DNA from: an uncultured Eubacteriales bacterium
Lineage (GTDB): Bacteria > Bacillota > Clostridia > Christensenellales > Aristaeellaceae
DNA length: 64,000 bases
NCBI GenBank assembly: GCA_902790015.1
Contig: CADAQF010000001.1
Coordinates: forward strand, 1 to 64,000
Direction of reading: 5' to 3'
Positions 33,757 to 43,072 of the stretch are shown here, piece after piece. Below the pieces are notes generated by a model. It was not told where the DNA came from. It was given only the letters and a program-made list of their open reading frames with translations, and did no database searches. The position numbers and the translations under genes were made by a program. Position 1 is the first letter of the stretch; each line of letters starts with the position of its first letter.

Positions 33757-35580
33757 ATGTCCAATAAAAAAAGGAGCTTCCTGCTCTGGCTCATATGGAA
33801 AAACCGCAAGTGGTTCCTGGGGGCGTTTTTGTGCACTGTCGTCTGCGTGGTGACGGACTATCTGTCCCCGCTGATCCTGGCCGAAACGCTGGACCATTAC
33901 CTGGGCGGTAAGGAAAGCGTGCTGCCCGGGTTTCTGCAAAGCTACCTGTCCGTTTTCGGCGACCGGGATTATATCGTGCACCGGCTGTACCTGGTGGGAC
34001 TTTTGATCATCCTGGTCAACCTGTTAAACGGTGCCTTTTCCTACCTGAAGGGCCGCCTGCAGGCCACGGCGGGCGAAAACGTCGCCAAATACCTGCGCGA
34101 CACGCTCTACGACCACATCCAGCAATTGCCCTTTTCCTACCATGCCCGGGCCGAAACGGGCGACCTGGTGCAGCGCTGCACGTCGGACGTGGACACGGTG
34201 CGCCGCTTTCTTGCTACAGAGCTCATGCAGGTGGTCAACGCCGTCATCATGATCGCCGTTTCGATGACCGTGCTGTTCTCCCGCCACACGCGCCTGGCCT
34301 TCCTGAGCGTCATCGTGGTGCCCGCGCTGTTCCTGTTCGCGTGGCTGTTTTTCCGCTGGGTCATCAAGGCCTTCACCGCCTCTGACGAGGCGGAGGGCCG
34401 CATGAGCGCCGTGCTTCAGGAAAACCTGACCGGCGTGCGCGTCGTGCGCGCCTTCGGCCGCCAGCAGTACGAAATCGAAAAATTCGGCGTCCGCGTCAAA
34501 GACCTGGCCGATAAAAACCTGCGCGTCTGCCTGCTGCTGGCCGTGTACTGGGCCACGGGAGACCTGCTGAGCATGACGCAGAACATGATCACCCTGCTCG
34601 CCTGCGTATACGCCGTCATCAGCGGGGAAATCACCCTGGGCGTACTGGTCATTTTCACCACCTACACGGGCAAGCTCCTCTTCCCCATCCGTCAGCTGGG
34701 CCGCATCCTGTCCAATGCCGGCAAGAGCCGGGTGGCGCTGCGCCGCATCCGCGAAATACTCGACCAGCCGCCCGAGCCGCCCGAAACGGACGTTTCCGCC
34801 CCGCCGCTCACCGGGGACATCGTGTTTGACCATGTGACCTTTGCCTATGAGGAAGGCCGGCCTGTGCTCAACGACCTTTCCTTCACCGTGCCCGCCGGAA
34901 AAACCGTGGCCATCCTGGGGGCCACCGGCAGCGGCAAGAGCACCGTGGTGGAGCTTTTGCAGCGCCTGTACGAGCCCCAGAGCGGGCAGATCACCATCGG
35001 CGGAACGCCCATCAAGAAAATCGACCGCAGATACCTGCGCTCCCGCATCGGGCTGGTGCTGCAGGAGCCGTTCCTTTATTCCCGCACCATCCGCGAAAAC
35101 GTGGCCATCGCCCGTCCGGACGCCAACGACCGGGACATCCGCCAAGCCGCTGCGGACGCCAGCGCCGACCGCTTTATCCTGGAAAGCGAAAAGGGCTGGG
35201 ACACCGTCGTCGGCGAACGGGGCGTGACCCTGTCCGGCGGGCAGAAGCAGCGCCTGGCCATCGCCCGCACGATCCTCAAGGACAACGATATCCTGATCTT
35301 CGACGATTCTCTCTCCGCCGTGGATACCGAGACCGACGCCCGCATCCGCAAAGCCCTCAGGGAGCGCCGCCGGGACGTCACCAGCCTCATCATCAGCCAC
35401 CGGGTCAACACCCTGCGCGAGGCCGACCGCATCCTGGTCCTGGAAAACGGCCGCGTCGTCCAGCAGGGCACCCACGATCAGCTGATACGCGAAGACGGCC
35501 TGTACGCAAGCATTTTCCACATTCAGAGCGCCCTTTCAGACGAAGCGGGCGAAATCCCTGCCCAAAGGGAGGTGAAATAA
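33757..35580 (+). CDS. heterodimeric ABC exporter, subunit with degenerate Walker B (BmrC/LmrC type)
   Basis: A 607-aa half-transporter: six-helix type IV exporter membrane domain (about 15-320) and an ATPase domain with Walker A GATGSGKST near 388, signature LSGGQKQR, and Walker B ILIFDD near 513, in which the catalytic Glu is Asp. The partner has the opposite defect, as expected for a heterodimer with one inactive ATP site. Known members (BmrCD, LmrCD) export drugs. It starts after the attenuator, behind AGGAAAGGA. Confidence 0.92.
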   Translation: MSNKKRSFLLWLIWKNRKWFLGAFLCTVVCVVTDYLSPLILAETLDHYLGGKESVLPGFLQSYLSVFGDRDYIVHRLYLVGLLIILVNLLNGAFSYLKGRLQATAGENVAKYLRDTLYDHIQQLPFSYHARAETGDLVQRCTSDVDTVRRFLATELMQVVNAVIMIAVSMTVLFSRHTRLAFLSVIVVPALFLFAWLFFRWVIKAFTASDEAEGRMSAVLQENLTGVRVVRAFGRQQYEIEKFGVRVKDLADKNLRVCLLLAVYWATGDLLSMTQNMITLLACVYAVISGEITLGVLVIFTTYTGKLLFPIRQLGRILSNAGKSRVALRRIREILDQPPEPPETDVSAPPLTGDIVFDHVTFAYEEGRPVLNDLSFTVPAGKTVAILGATGSGKSTVVELLQRLYEPQSGQITIGGTPIKKIDRRYLRSRIGLVLQEPFLYSRTIRENVAIARPDANDRDIRQAAADASADRFILESEKGWDTVVGERGVTLSGGQKQRLAIARTILKDNDILIFDDSLSAVDTETDARIRKALRERRRDVTSLIISHRVNTLREADRILVLENGRVVQQGTHDQLIREDGLYASIFHIQSALSDEAGEIPAQREVK

Positions 35581-35581
35581 T

Positions 35582-37423
35582 ATGTCTGCCGGCATTCAGG
35601 AACAGGACTATACCCAGAAATTCTCCCTGTCCCTCTGGCGCAGGATACTGAACCACGCGCCCGAATACAAGCGCTCACTGCTGTTTCTGTGCCTGTGGAT
35701 GGGGCTGTGCGCGCTGATCGATGTGGCCTTCCCCATGATGACCCGCTACGCCGTCGACCATTTCATCGCCGACAGCACCACCGAGGGCCTGCCGCTGTTC
35801 ATCGCGTGTTACGCGGGCCTGATCGCCCTGCAGGTCGTTTCCATCTACGCCTTTTTATACCTGGGCGGCAAGATCGAGACCGGGGTGTGCTACGTGATGC
35901 GCGTCAAGGGCTTCAAAAAGCTGCAGGAGCTTCCCTTCTCCTATTACGACAAGATGCCCGTGGGCTATCTGATGAGCCGGCTGACCTCCGATTCCGTCCG
36001 CCTGAGCGAGACGGTGGGCTGGTCGCTGACGGACCTGAGCTGGGGCGTCATCTACCTGGTATTCAGCGTCATCGCCATGCTGACGGTGGACGTCAGGCTG
36101 ACCCTCATGGTGATGCTGGTGGTGCCCCCGCTGGCCCTGGTCAGCTGGTATTTCCAGCAGCGCATCCTGAAGGCCCACCGCGGCGTCCGCAAACTGAACA
36201 GCCAGATCACCGGCGCCTTCAACGAGGGCATCATGGGGGCCAAGACCACCAAAACGCTGGTGCGGGAGGACGAAAACCTGAAGGAATTCAAGTCCCTCAC
36301 GCAGACCATGCACAAAACCTCCGTCCGCGCCGCCTCCCTGTCGGCGCTGTATCTGCCCATCGTGGTATCCCTGGGGTCCATCGCCACCGCCGTCGCCCTC
36401 TGGCAGACCGGCAGCATGGCCCTGCGCGGGGCGCTGCAATTGGGTACGGTCATGATGTTCGTCAACTACACCGTCCAGTTTTTCGACCCCATCCGCTCCA
36501 TCGCCGGCACCTTTTCCGAAATGCAGTCCGCCCAGGCGGCCGCCGAGCGCGTGGTTTCCCTGCTGGAGACCGAGCCCGGCATCAAAGACACGCCCGAGGT
36601 GGAAGCAGTATTCGGCGACAGCTTTCATCCCAAGACCGAAAACTGGCCTGAGATCAAAGGCGACATCACCTTCTCCCACGTGGATTTCCGCTATGAGGAC
36701 GGCCAGCAGGTGCTGACGGACTTCAACCTCCACGTCCGCGCCGGGGAGACCGTCGCCCTGGTCGGCCCCACCGGGGCCGGCAAGTCCACCGTGGTGAACC
36801 TGGTATGCCGCTTTTACGAGCCCACGAAGGGAAATATCCTGATCGACGGGACGGATTACCGGGAGCGCAGCCAGCTGTGGCTGCAGAGCAACCTGGGCTA
36901 CGTCCTGCAGGAACCCCACCTGTTTTCAGGCACTGTGATGGAAAACATCCGCTACTCCCGCCTGGACGCCACCGACGAGGAGGTCATGGAGGCCGCCCGG
37001 CTGGTCAGCGCGGATACGTTCATACAGAAGCTCGAAAAGGGCTACCAGACCGAGGTCGGCGAGGGGGGCAGCCGCCTGTCCACCGGCGAAAAGCAGCTGA
37101 TCTCCTTTGCCCGCGCCCTGCTGGCCTCCCCCGCCATCTTCGTGCTGGACGAGGCCACGTCCTCCGTGGATACCGAAACGGAGCAGATCATCCAGGCCGC
37201 CATCGAAAAGGTGCTGGCCGGCCGTACCTCCTTCATCATCGCCCACCGTCTTTCCACCATCCGCAATGCCGACCGCATCCTGGTCATCGACGGCGGGAAG
37301 ATCACCGAGGAAGGCACCCACAGGGAGCTCATGGAAAAGCGCGGCGCCTACTGGCGGCTGTACACCAACCAGTTCCGCGAGGAGCAGGAGCAGGAGCTGC
37401 TGGGCTCACGCGCAAAGGAATAA
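35582..37423 (+). CDS. heterodimeric ABC exporter, subunit with intact Walker B (BmrD/LmrD type)
   Basis: A 613-aa half-transporter. Membrane domain about 25-330, then an ATPase domain with Walker A GPTGAGKST near 395, a changed signature LSTGEKQL near 499 (instead of LSGGQ), and an intact Walker B IFVLDEATSSVD near 519. It begins 1 nt after the first subunit stop, behind GGGAGGTG. The complementary defects in the two proteins point to one obligate dimer working as an asymmetric drug or lipid exporter. Confidence 0.92.
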   Translation: MSAGIQEQDYTQKFSLSLWRRILNHAPEYKRSLLFLCLWMGLCALIDVAFPMMTRYAVDHFIADSTTEGLPLFIACYAGLIALQVVSIYAFLYLGGKIETGVCYVMRVKGFKKLQELPFSYYDKMPVGYLMSRLTSDSVRLSETVGWSLTDLSWGVIYLVFSVIAMLTVDVRLTLMVMLVVPPLALVSWYFQQRILKAHRGVRKLNSQITGAFNEGIMGAKTTKTLVREDENLKEFKSLTQTMHKTSVRAASLSALYLPIVVSLGSIATAVALWQTGSMALRGALQLGTVMMFVNYTVQFFDPIRSIAGTFSEMQSAQAAAERVVSLLETEPGIKDTPEVEAVFGDSFHPKTENWPEIKGDITFSHVDFRYEDGQQVLTDFNLHVRAGETVALVGPTGAGKSTVVNLVCRFYEPTKGNILIDGTDYRERSQLWLQSNLGYVLQEPHLFSGTVMENIRYSRLDATDEEVMEAARLVSADTFIQKLEKGYQTEVGEGGSRLSTGEKQLISFARALLASPAIFVLDEATSSVDTETEQIIQAAIEKVLAGRTSFIIAHRLSTIRNADRILVIDGGKITEEGTHRELMEKRGAYWRLYTNQFREEQEQELLGSRAKE

Positions 37424-37459
37424 AAAAACCACGTCACAAATTTGTGCATGAAATCTATG

Positions 37460-37502
37460 CAAAAACGGCCAAAAACGCGACAACAAAAACGGCCAAAAAC
37501 GC
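37460..37502 (+). repeat. 19-bp tandem direct repeat upstream of a secreted-protein gene
   Basis: CAAAAACGGCCAAAAACGC occurs at 37460-37478 and again, identical, at 37484-37502, 24 bp apart start to start. It ends just before the -35 of the next gene. Within each unit AAAAACG is itself repeated. A binding site for a regulator is possible. Confidence 0.6.
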
Positions 37503-37512
37503 AATTTGCGGC

Positions 37513-37541
37513 GTGACTATTTTGCCTTTCCGGGGTATAAT
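37513..37541 (+). promoter_or_regulatory. promoter of the secreted protein gene at 37603
   Basis: -35 GTGACT (37513-37518), 17-nt spacer, -10 TATAAT (37536-37541). The weak -35 next to a tandem repeat suggests activator control. Confidence 0.5.
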
Positions 37542-37602
37542 ATTTCTATTGATTTTTCTTTTTCAACCGCAAACGTATTTTCTGATAAGGAGGACGATGT
37601 TT

Positions 37603-38790
37603 ATGCGGAACATCCGCCGCGCCCAGGGAGCCGTCTGCCTGCTGCTCGCCGTGTGTCTGCTGGCCGGGAGCGCCGGCTGGGCCCGTGCGGAGGCCCCGAA
37701 GCGCTCCTTCAGCTTCGGCGGCACAAAAGCCCCGGAGGAAGAAACGCCCGTCAGCATGAGCGACCCGCTTTCCATAACGGAGTCCGTTGTGCCCTTCCAC
37801 AGGGTGAAGTGGGGCATGGCCTATGACGACGTGATGGCCGAAGTTCACGGCAAGGCCATGAAAAACAAGCAGGACATTCAGATATACGTATCCATCCCCG
37901 GGATCGACCAGCCTCAGCTGGCCACCTATCACTGCGAAAAGACGGGGCTTGAAAAAGTGACCGTCCTGATCGACGCCAAAGTGAACACCGCGGTCAAATA
38001 CAGGGAGACCGCGGAAGGAAAAGCGATTTATGATCTGGCTGACAAATTTCTCCTCAAGCTGGACGCGTCCGAACGGTACATCATAAACGGCGGCAATTAC
38101 ACCTCCCTGTTCCGCTCCTCAAAAACAGATATTATGGCCGGCTATATTCCTGTTAAAGACAGCTATGACCTGATGCTCGTCTTTTATAGACCGGTCGTGT
38201 TTGACCAGCAGCAGCTCGTCAGCAGCAAGCGCTTCTATAAAACCACCGAAGGCAACGGGGATCTGCTGTATTTCACGCAGACCACCCAAAAGGACTGTTT
38301 TGACACGCCCTATTCCAGGTCCAAGCGGCAAGACAGAAGCCTGAACATGATTGCCAGCAAGATCAGGATGCAGGGCTCCAACGTCAACAAAACCTATGCC
38401 GTTCCTTCTTACGGCATCGTATATGCCTACGCGGGCACCGTGAAACCCGATAATATCAATGCCATCATCTTTACCATCAATGACACCATCTATCAGTTCT
38501 CACAGATTTATAAAACCAGCACTTCCGTAACCAGATACAACGAGTACTCCACACAGTTCACCATCTGGCTGGGAAAAGACGGCGACCTTTTCATGAACGC
38601 GCTGGAGAAGGCCAAGGGAACCATCGCCATCGAGATCAGGGGAACCGGGTTCAATCTGCGGTTTAATCTGCCCTCCGGTGTCAAGACACTGCTGCTGGCC
38701 GACTGGGCCGCATATAAGAAGGCCAACGGAAACCATCCTTTTTTCACCGACGGATTGTCCGCCATTTCCTCCGAGATAACCATATTCTGA
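37603..38790 (+). CDS. secreted protein of unknown function
   Basis: A 395-aa protein with a signal peptide (about 1-28, cleavage after ARA) and a mature domain of beta-rich appearance. The segment VPFHRVKWGMAYDDVMAE resembles the start of a small repeat seen in other secreted Firmicute proteins. The start at 37603 is chosen because AAGGAGG lies 9 nt upstream; the ATG at 37597 is too close. No catalytic motif is recognised. It lies about 110 nt before another secreted protein. Confidence 0.72.
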   Translation: MRNIRRAQGAVCLLLAVCLLAGSAGWARAEAPKRSFSFGGTKAPEEETPVSMSDPLSITESVVPFHRVKWGMAYDDVMAEVHGKAMKNKQDIQIYVSIPGIDQPQLATYHCEKTGLEKVTVLIDAKVNTAVKYRETAEGKAIYDLADKFLLKLDASERYIINGGNYTSLFRSSKTDIMAGYIPVKDSYDLMLVFYRPVVFDQQQLVSSKRFYKTTEGNGDLLYFTQTTQKDCFDTPYSRSKRQDRSLNMIASKIRMQGSNVNKTYAVPSYGIVYAYAGTVKPDNINAIIFTINDTIYQFSQIYKTSTSVTRYNEYSTQFTIWLGKDGDLFMNALEKAKGTIAIEIRGTGFNLRFNLPSGVKTLLLADWAAYKKANGNHPFFTDGLSAISSEITIF

Positions 38791-38903
38791 TTGCGCCTCA
38801 CCGGGCGTTTCACCCGCGAACGGATGCATGATTATCAAAAGCAGGCGTTTCCTGCCGTCAGGCAGACGCTTCGCCCATACATCAAGGAAGGAGCATTACT
38901 TTC

Positions 38904-39677
38904 ATGAACAAAACCACCCGCGCACTGTGCCTGGCCCTGCTGGCCGCGCTGCTGCTTGCCTGCATGCTCCCGGCTCAGGCTGAGGAGGACGTCACCGCCT
39001 TTATCCCCAACAAAATCAACCGTCTGAGCCTGCCGACCAGCGAGGAATCCTTTTTTGAAAAAATGACCTATGAAGGCGACCCGTTTGAAACCGGCATCGA
39101 AGGCGCCGTGACCACCCTGTACGAAGGCGGCAACGTGTACGACTACGATTCCGCCGAGATCGGCGACGTCAAGGTGGAAATATACCTTTATGACGTCATG
39201 TACATCAAAACCGTCCGTACGGACTACCCGGAAGGCAATTATATCCGCCGCATCGAGGCGAATTACCGCGTCGACAAGGCCCTTGACAGCTACCTGATCA
39301 CCTATCAGACCGCCGAGGACGAAAGCTACACCATCCGCTACGCCCCCAGGACCCAGACCGTGGCCGAATTCCACAGCCATACCGTGGACGCCCAGACCGG
39401 CAGCGTCACCTGCGACGGCATCTATTTCTACCATGACGTGCCCACTGTGGACGGCTCCCTGAAGCTCAGCGACACGCTGTTCCTGCATTCCTACCGGGAA
39501 GACCAGGTGCTGGAGGGCCGCTACAACAAAAAGGGCCTGGAGGAGGTCCGCTCCGGCAGCGGCAAGAACATCAAAAAATGGTACCTGTGGGACTATTATT
39601 CCGGCACCGTCAAGGAATACAAGAAGGGCAGCCTCAAGCCCTGCACTTCCTTCCCCAGCATCCGCGTAGCCGAATAA
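38904..39677 (+). CDS. secreted protein of unknown function
   Basis: A 257-aa protein with a signal peptide (about 1-26, ending AQAEE), rich in Tyr, Asp and Glu (VYDYDSAEIGDVKVEIYLYD), with no Cys after the signal. It follows AGGAAGGAG. Together with the gene before it, it forms a two-gene secreted unit closed by a strong terminator. Function unknown. Confidence 0.72.
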   Translation: MNKTTRALCLALLAALLLACMLPAQAEEDVTAFIPNKINRLSLPTSEESFFEKMTYEGDPFETGIEGAVTTLYEGGNVYDYDSAEIGDVKVEIYLYDVMYIKTVRTDYPEGNYIRRIEANYRVDKALDSYLITYQTAEDESYTIRYAPRTQTVAEFHSHTVDAQTGSVTCDGIYFYHDVPTVDGSLKLSDTLFLHSYREDQVLEGRYNKKGLEEVRSGSGKNIKKWYLWDYYSGTVKEYKKGSLKPCTSFPSIRVAE

Positions 39678-39716
39678 TAAAGCATTAATAGCACAGGACA
39701 GGAAAAGACATTATAC

Positions 39717-39760
39717 GCACAGGAAAAGAGCCACCCAGACGGATGGCTCTTTTCCTGTGC
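39717..39760. terminator. strong bidirectional terminator
   Basis: Perfect 17-bp stem GCACAGGAAAAGAGCCA / TGGCTCTTTTCCTGTGC, loop of 10 nt, between convergent secreted-protein and ABC-importer genes. Confidence 0.85.
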
Positions 39761-39775
39761 GCCGGCAATGTCACT

Positions 39776-40570
39776 TCACGCCAGCAGCATCCGGTCGTTG
39801 TCCAGGGTCTTGCCGCTGATGCGCCCAAAGCGGGCCAGGAGGTCCTCCACGGTCATCTTCTTTTTGGTTTCGGCGTCCAGATCCAGTATGATCCGGCCCT
39901 CGTGCATCATGATGGTGCGGTTGCCCAGGGCCAGGGCGTCCCGCATGTTGTGGGTCACCATCAGGGCGGTCAGGCCCTGCTCCGTGATCAGCTTCTGGGT
40001 AAGGTTCAGCACCTTTTCGGCGGTTTTCGGGTCCAGCGCGGCGGTATGCTCGTCCAAAAGCAGCAGCTCCGGCTTTTTAAGCGTGGCCATCAGCAGCGTA
40101 AGCGCCTGGCGCTGGCCGCCCGAAAGGAGGCCCACCTTGCTGGACATACGGTCTTCCAGCCCCAGCTCCAGGGTGCTCAGGGCCTCCCGGTAGCGCGCCC
40201 TTTCGGAGGCGCCGATACCCCACCGGAGCGTCCTTCTCTGCCCCCGCCGCAGGGCCAGGGCCATGTTCTCCTCCAGGTTCATGGTGGCCGCCGTGCCGGT
40301 CATGGGGTCCTGAAAGACCCGGCCCAGCAGCGCCGCGCGGCGGTATTCGGGCAGGCGGGTCACGTCTTTGCCCGCGATGCGGATGCTGCCCCCGTCCACC
40401 GGGAAGGTGCCCGCCACGGCGTTCAGCATGGTGGACTTGCCGGCCCCGTTGCCGCCGATGACGGTCACGAAATCGCCCGGCGCAAGATGCAGGGAAATGT
40501 CCGTCAGCGCCCTTTTTTCGGTGATAGTGCCGGGGTTGAAGGTCTTGAATACATGTTCGATCTCAAGCAC
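39776..40570 (-). CDS. ABC importer 1, ATPase (TrpZ/COG1101 type)
   Basis: A 264-aa ATPase: Walker A GGNGAGKST near residue 38, signature LSGGQRQAL, Walker B LLLLDEHTAALDP, and switch His in VTHNMRD. The DEHTAALDPKTAEKV stretch is typical of the COG1101 ATPases that pair with COG2984 binding proteins. It overlaps the permease gene by 8 nt. Last gene of the first T-box operon. Confidence 0.9.
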   Translation of the reverse strand: MLEIEHVFKTFNPGTITEKRALTDISLHLAPGDFVTVIGGNGAGKSTMLNAVAGTFPVDGGSIRIAGKDVTRLPEYRRAALLGRVFQDPMTGTAATMNLEENMALALRRGQRRTLRWGIGASERARYREALSTLELGLEDRMSSKVGLLSGGQRQALTLLMATLKKPELLLLDEHTAALDPKTAEKVLNLTQKLITEQGLTALMVTHNMRDALALGNRTIMMHEGRIILDLDAETKKKMTVEDLLARFGRISGKTLDNDRMLLA

Positions 40571-41501
40571 GCGCCTTCGCCCCCTTTCCGCGCAGCAGCC
40601 GGTTTTTGATATTGGGAACGGACAGGAAGACGGCCACCACCAGCGCGGTGAGCATCTTGAGGTCGTCCGTGGTGAGGCCCAGCCACAGCACGATCTGGAT
40701 GACCATGTAATAGATGATCGCGCCCAGGGAGACCGCCAGGAGCTTGAGCCCGAAATTCCTGAATAATCTGCCGAATATCACCTCGCCGATGATCACCGCG
40801 GCCAGACCGATGACGATGGCGCCGCGGCCCATCTGCACGTCCGCGAAGCCCTGGTACTGGGAAAGGAGCGCGCCCGAAAAGGCCACCAGGCCATTGGACA
40901 GCATGAGGCCCACCACCTTGCCCAGGGAGGTGTTGATGCCCTGGGCCCGGGCCATCTGCCCGTTGGCCCCGACGGCGCGGAGCGCGCAGCCGTATTCCGT
41001 GCCGAAAAACCAGTACATCAGCGCGATGACCGCCACAGTCACCAGCAGCATCAGCCAGATCGGGTTATCCAGCGCCGCCGTCAGCACCTTGGAGGAGGAA
41101 AGCGCCACCGGGAACTTGCGCAAATTGATGGACACGTTGGCCCGGGAATGGAGGGTCACAGGGTCGGTCATGATGCGCAGGTCGATGGAATACTGCGCCA
41201 GCTGCGTCAGTATGCCCGCCAGTATGGCCGGTATCCCCATCACGGAGTGGAGCACGCCGGTCACCAGCCCCGCCAGCATCCCCGCGCCAAAGGCGATCAG
41301 CATCGCCGCCCAGGGGTTCCAGCCAAACCGCGTGATCAGGATCACCGCCACGCAGCCGCCGGTGGCGATGGTGCCGTCCACCGTCAGGTCGGCGATATCC
41401 AGGATACGGTAGGTGATATACACGCCGATGGCCATGATCCCCCAGATCAGGCCCTGGCCCACGGCCCCGGGCATCATGTTCAGCAATTGCAGGATGTTCA
41501 A
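40563..41501 (-). CDS. ABC importer 1, permease (TrpY/COG4120 type)
   Basis: A 312-aa membrane protein with 8-9 helices of the branched-chain-permease-like fold (COG4120): GVYITYRILDIADLTVDGTIATGG at the N-terminus, and EYGCALRAVGANGQMARAQGI, the ATPase contact loop, in the middle. It builds the channel for the substrate delivered by the binding protein encoded upstream. Confidence 0.9.
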   Translation of the reverse strand: MNILQLLNMMPGAVGQGLIWGIMAIGVYITYRILDIADLTVDGTIATGGCVAVILITRFGWNPWAAMLIAFGAGMLAGLVTGVLHSVMGIPAILAGILTQLAQYSIDLRIMTDPVTLHSRANVSINLRKFPVALSSSKVLTAALDNPIWLMLLVTVAVIALMYWFFGTEYGCALRAVGANGQMARAQGINTSLGKVVGLMLSNGLVAFSGALLSQYQGFADVQMGRGAIVIGLAAVIIGEVIFGRLFRNFGLKLLAVSLGAIIYYMVIQIVLWLGLTTDDLKMLTALVVAVFLSVPNIKNRLLRGKGAKARA

Positions 41502-41607
41502 CGGTTTTTCCTCCAGGTACGGTCAGTGTTTACAAGCGCTCCAGGCGAAGCCGGGAAAACCCGGCTTCGCCTGGCATAAGGGAACGCCTGCCGAAAGTAT
41601 GGATCGC

Positions 41608-42561
41608 TCACTCGATGGGCGCGTAATCCGCGGGGATCGTCACACCCAGCTCGGCGGCGTTGGCGGCGTTGTACTTCTTGCTGAACTGCGGCGCGTAGCG
41701 GACGGCCATCGTGCCCACGTCGGCGCCGTTTACCAGGATCTCATACGCCATACGGCCGGTCTCGTAGCCGATGTCGTAATAGCTGATGGTAAGGGTGGCC
41801 ACGCCGCAGCCGGCGCAGATGCCCTCTTCCCCGGCGATGACCGGCACCTTGGCCGGCAGCACCACGTTGGCGATGGCCTCGGTGTTATTGGCGGCCGTGT
41901 TGTCCGTCGGGATGTAGATCACGTCGCACTCCGTCGCCAGCTGGGCCACGGAGGGCAGGTCGTTGGAATCGGTGAAGGAATAGTCCTTGCAGGTATAGCC
42001 CATGTCCTCCAGGTATTTGCGCACGTTGACCACCTGGAACACGGAATTGGGCTCGGCCGAGCAGTAAAGCAGGCCCACCGTCTTCGCGTCCGGGAAAAGC
42101 TCCTTGACCATCGCGGCCTGGCCGTCCAGAGGCGCCAGGTCGCTGGTGCCGGACACGTTGATGCCCGTGGCGCCGTCCGTCAGCTCGATATCAAGGGCGG
42201 TCTCGTAGTTGGTGATGGACGTGCCGAGCACGGGGATGGGATTGTTCACGGTGCTGTTCACGCAGGCCTGCAGGGCGGTGGTGGCGTTGGCCATGATCAG
42301 GTCCTTGCCGGCTGTGACAAAGTTGGTGGCGATGATGTTGCAGTTGTTCTGGTCGTTGGAGCCGTTCTGCTCCTCGATGACCACCTTGTCGCCCAAAAGC
42401 TCCGTCAGCGCGTCCTTAAAGCCCTGGGTCGCCAGATCCAGCGCCGGGTGCTGCAACTGCTGCAGGATGCCCACCTGGTACACCTTGTCTTCCGCCGCCG
42501 CGCACGCGTAGACGCCGAGCGCCATGACCGCCGCCAGCAAAACGCTGAGCCATTTCTTCAT
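41608..42561 (-). CDS. ABC importer 1, substrate-binding protein (TrpX/COG2984 type)
   Basis: A 317-aa binding protein with a signal peptide (about 1-22; YAC could be a lipobox). The mature part starts VYQVGILQQLQHPALDLATQGFKDAL and carries NGSNDQNNCNIIATNF and TDNTAANNTEAIANV, hinge-domain marks of COG2984. The family is best known as TrpX, the tryptophan-binding part of T-box-controlled TrpXYZ importers. Its operon has a T-box, which supports an amino-acid ligand, but not necessarily Trp. Confidence 0.9.
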   Translation of the reverse strand: MKKWLSVLLAAVMALGVYACAAAEDKVYQVGILQQLQHPALDLATQGFKDALTELLGDKVVIEEQNGSNDQNNCNIIATNFVTAGKDLIMANATTALQACVNSTVNNPIPVLGTSITNYETALDIELTDGATGINVSGTSDLAPLDGQAAMVKELFPDAKTVGLLYCSAEPNSVFQVVNVRKYLEDMGYTCKDYSFTDSNDLPSVAQLATECDVIYIPTDNTAANNTEAIANVVLPAKVPVIAGEEGICAGCGVATLTISYYDIGYETGRMAYEILVNGADVGTMAVRYAPQFSKKYNAANAAELGVTIPADYAPIE

Positions 42562-42644
42562 AAAAAGGTTCCTCCTCTTTCTTTATCCCTGACAGGGGGC
42601 AGTGGTTTTTCTGTATCTTTCAGCCGCTGCAGTCGGCGGAAATT

Positions 42645-42919
42645 CCGGAAAAACAAAGCCCTCCGGATCAAACCGAAGGGACGTATTTCGCGTGGTACCA
42701 CCCTGCTTCGCCGCCCTGAGGCGGCCTCACGGCGGACTGTCATCCGCCTGCCGGAAGATAACGGCCGGCCGCCGTCGCCGCCTACCGGAAAAACCATTTT
42801 TTCCTTCAGCGGGCCGCTTACAAGGGGAACTTCACCATCCGCCCGGTGCTTCCTTTCCAGCTGCCGGAAGCTCTCTTGAACCGGACCTCAGGACGGCTAC
42901 TCGCCTTGATCGTCGCGTT
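42645..42919 (-). ncRNA. T-box riboswitch of ABC importer 1
   Basis: Minus-strand leader with stem I signature AAGAGAGCTTCC, T-box core GGTGGTACCACGCG (about 42704-42691), and terminator CCCTTCGG / CCGGAGGG (42680-42659) followed by CTTTGTTTTT. The variable base of the core is U, which pairs with tRNAs carrying A73. Candidate specifiers on the 3' side of stem I are UUC (42829-42827, one nt before the basal helix CAAGG/CCTTG) and UGG (42837-42835). Confidence 0.9.
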
Positions 42920-42925
42920 GCCGAC

Positions 42926-42954
42926 ATTATAAAACCCGGCCCGACCGGTGTCAA
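42926..42954 (-). promoter_or_regulatory. consensus promoter of ABC importer 1
   Basis: Minus strand -35 TTGACA (42954-42949), 17-nt spacer, -10 TATAAT (42931-42926): perfect consensus at optimal spacing. Confidence 0.92.
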
Positions 42955-42994
42955 TATCTGCCAAACACGAAAAACAGAAGGAAAACAAAGCGGA

Positions 42995-43025
42995 GTTACT
43001 ATTCAGCCAAGGGCTGAATAGTAAC
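42995..43025. terminator. perfect 14-bp hairpin between the two importer operons
   Basis: GTTACTATTCAGCC / GGCTGAATAGTAAC with a 3-nt loop (AAG), 48 nt past the stop of the second importer's ATPase gene. AT-rich unlike its surroundings and without a T-run, so it may be a mobile palindromic element as well as a transcript end. A second, smaller hairpin GGGGAT-TGC-ATCCCC lies at about 43032-43046. Confidence 0.55.
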
Positions 43026-43072
43026 TGGGACGGGGATTGCATCCCCTTCCCATGCTTTCCCCTGAGCGGTTT

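Noticed and set aside
37460..37502. Possible start of a CRISPR-like array
   Set aside because: Only two units with a 5-nt gap. There is no spacer series and no cas gene.
36805..37602. Long 5' extension in frame with the secreted protein
   Set aside because: This part lies out of frame inside the second ABC exporter gene. The secreted protein has its own promoter, AAGGAGG site and signal peptide at 37603.
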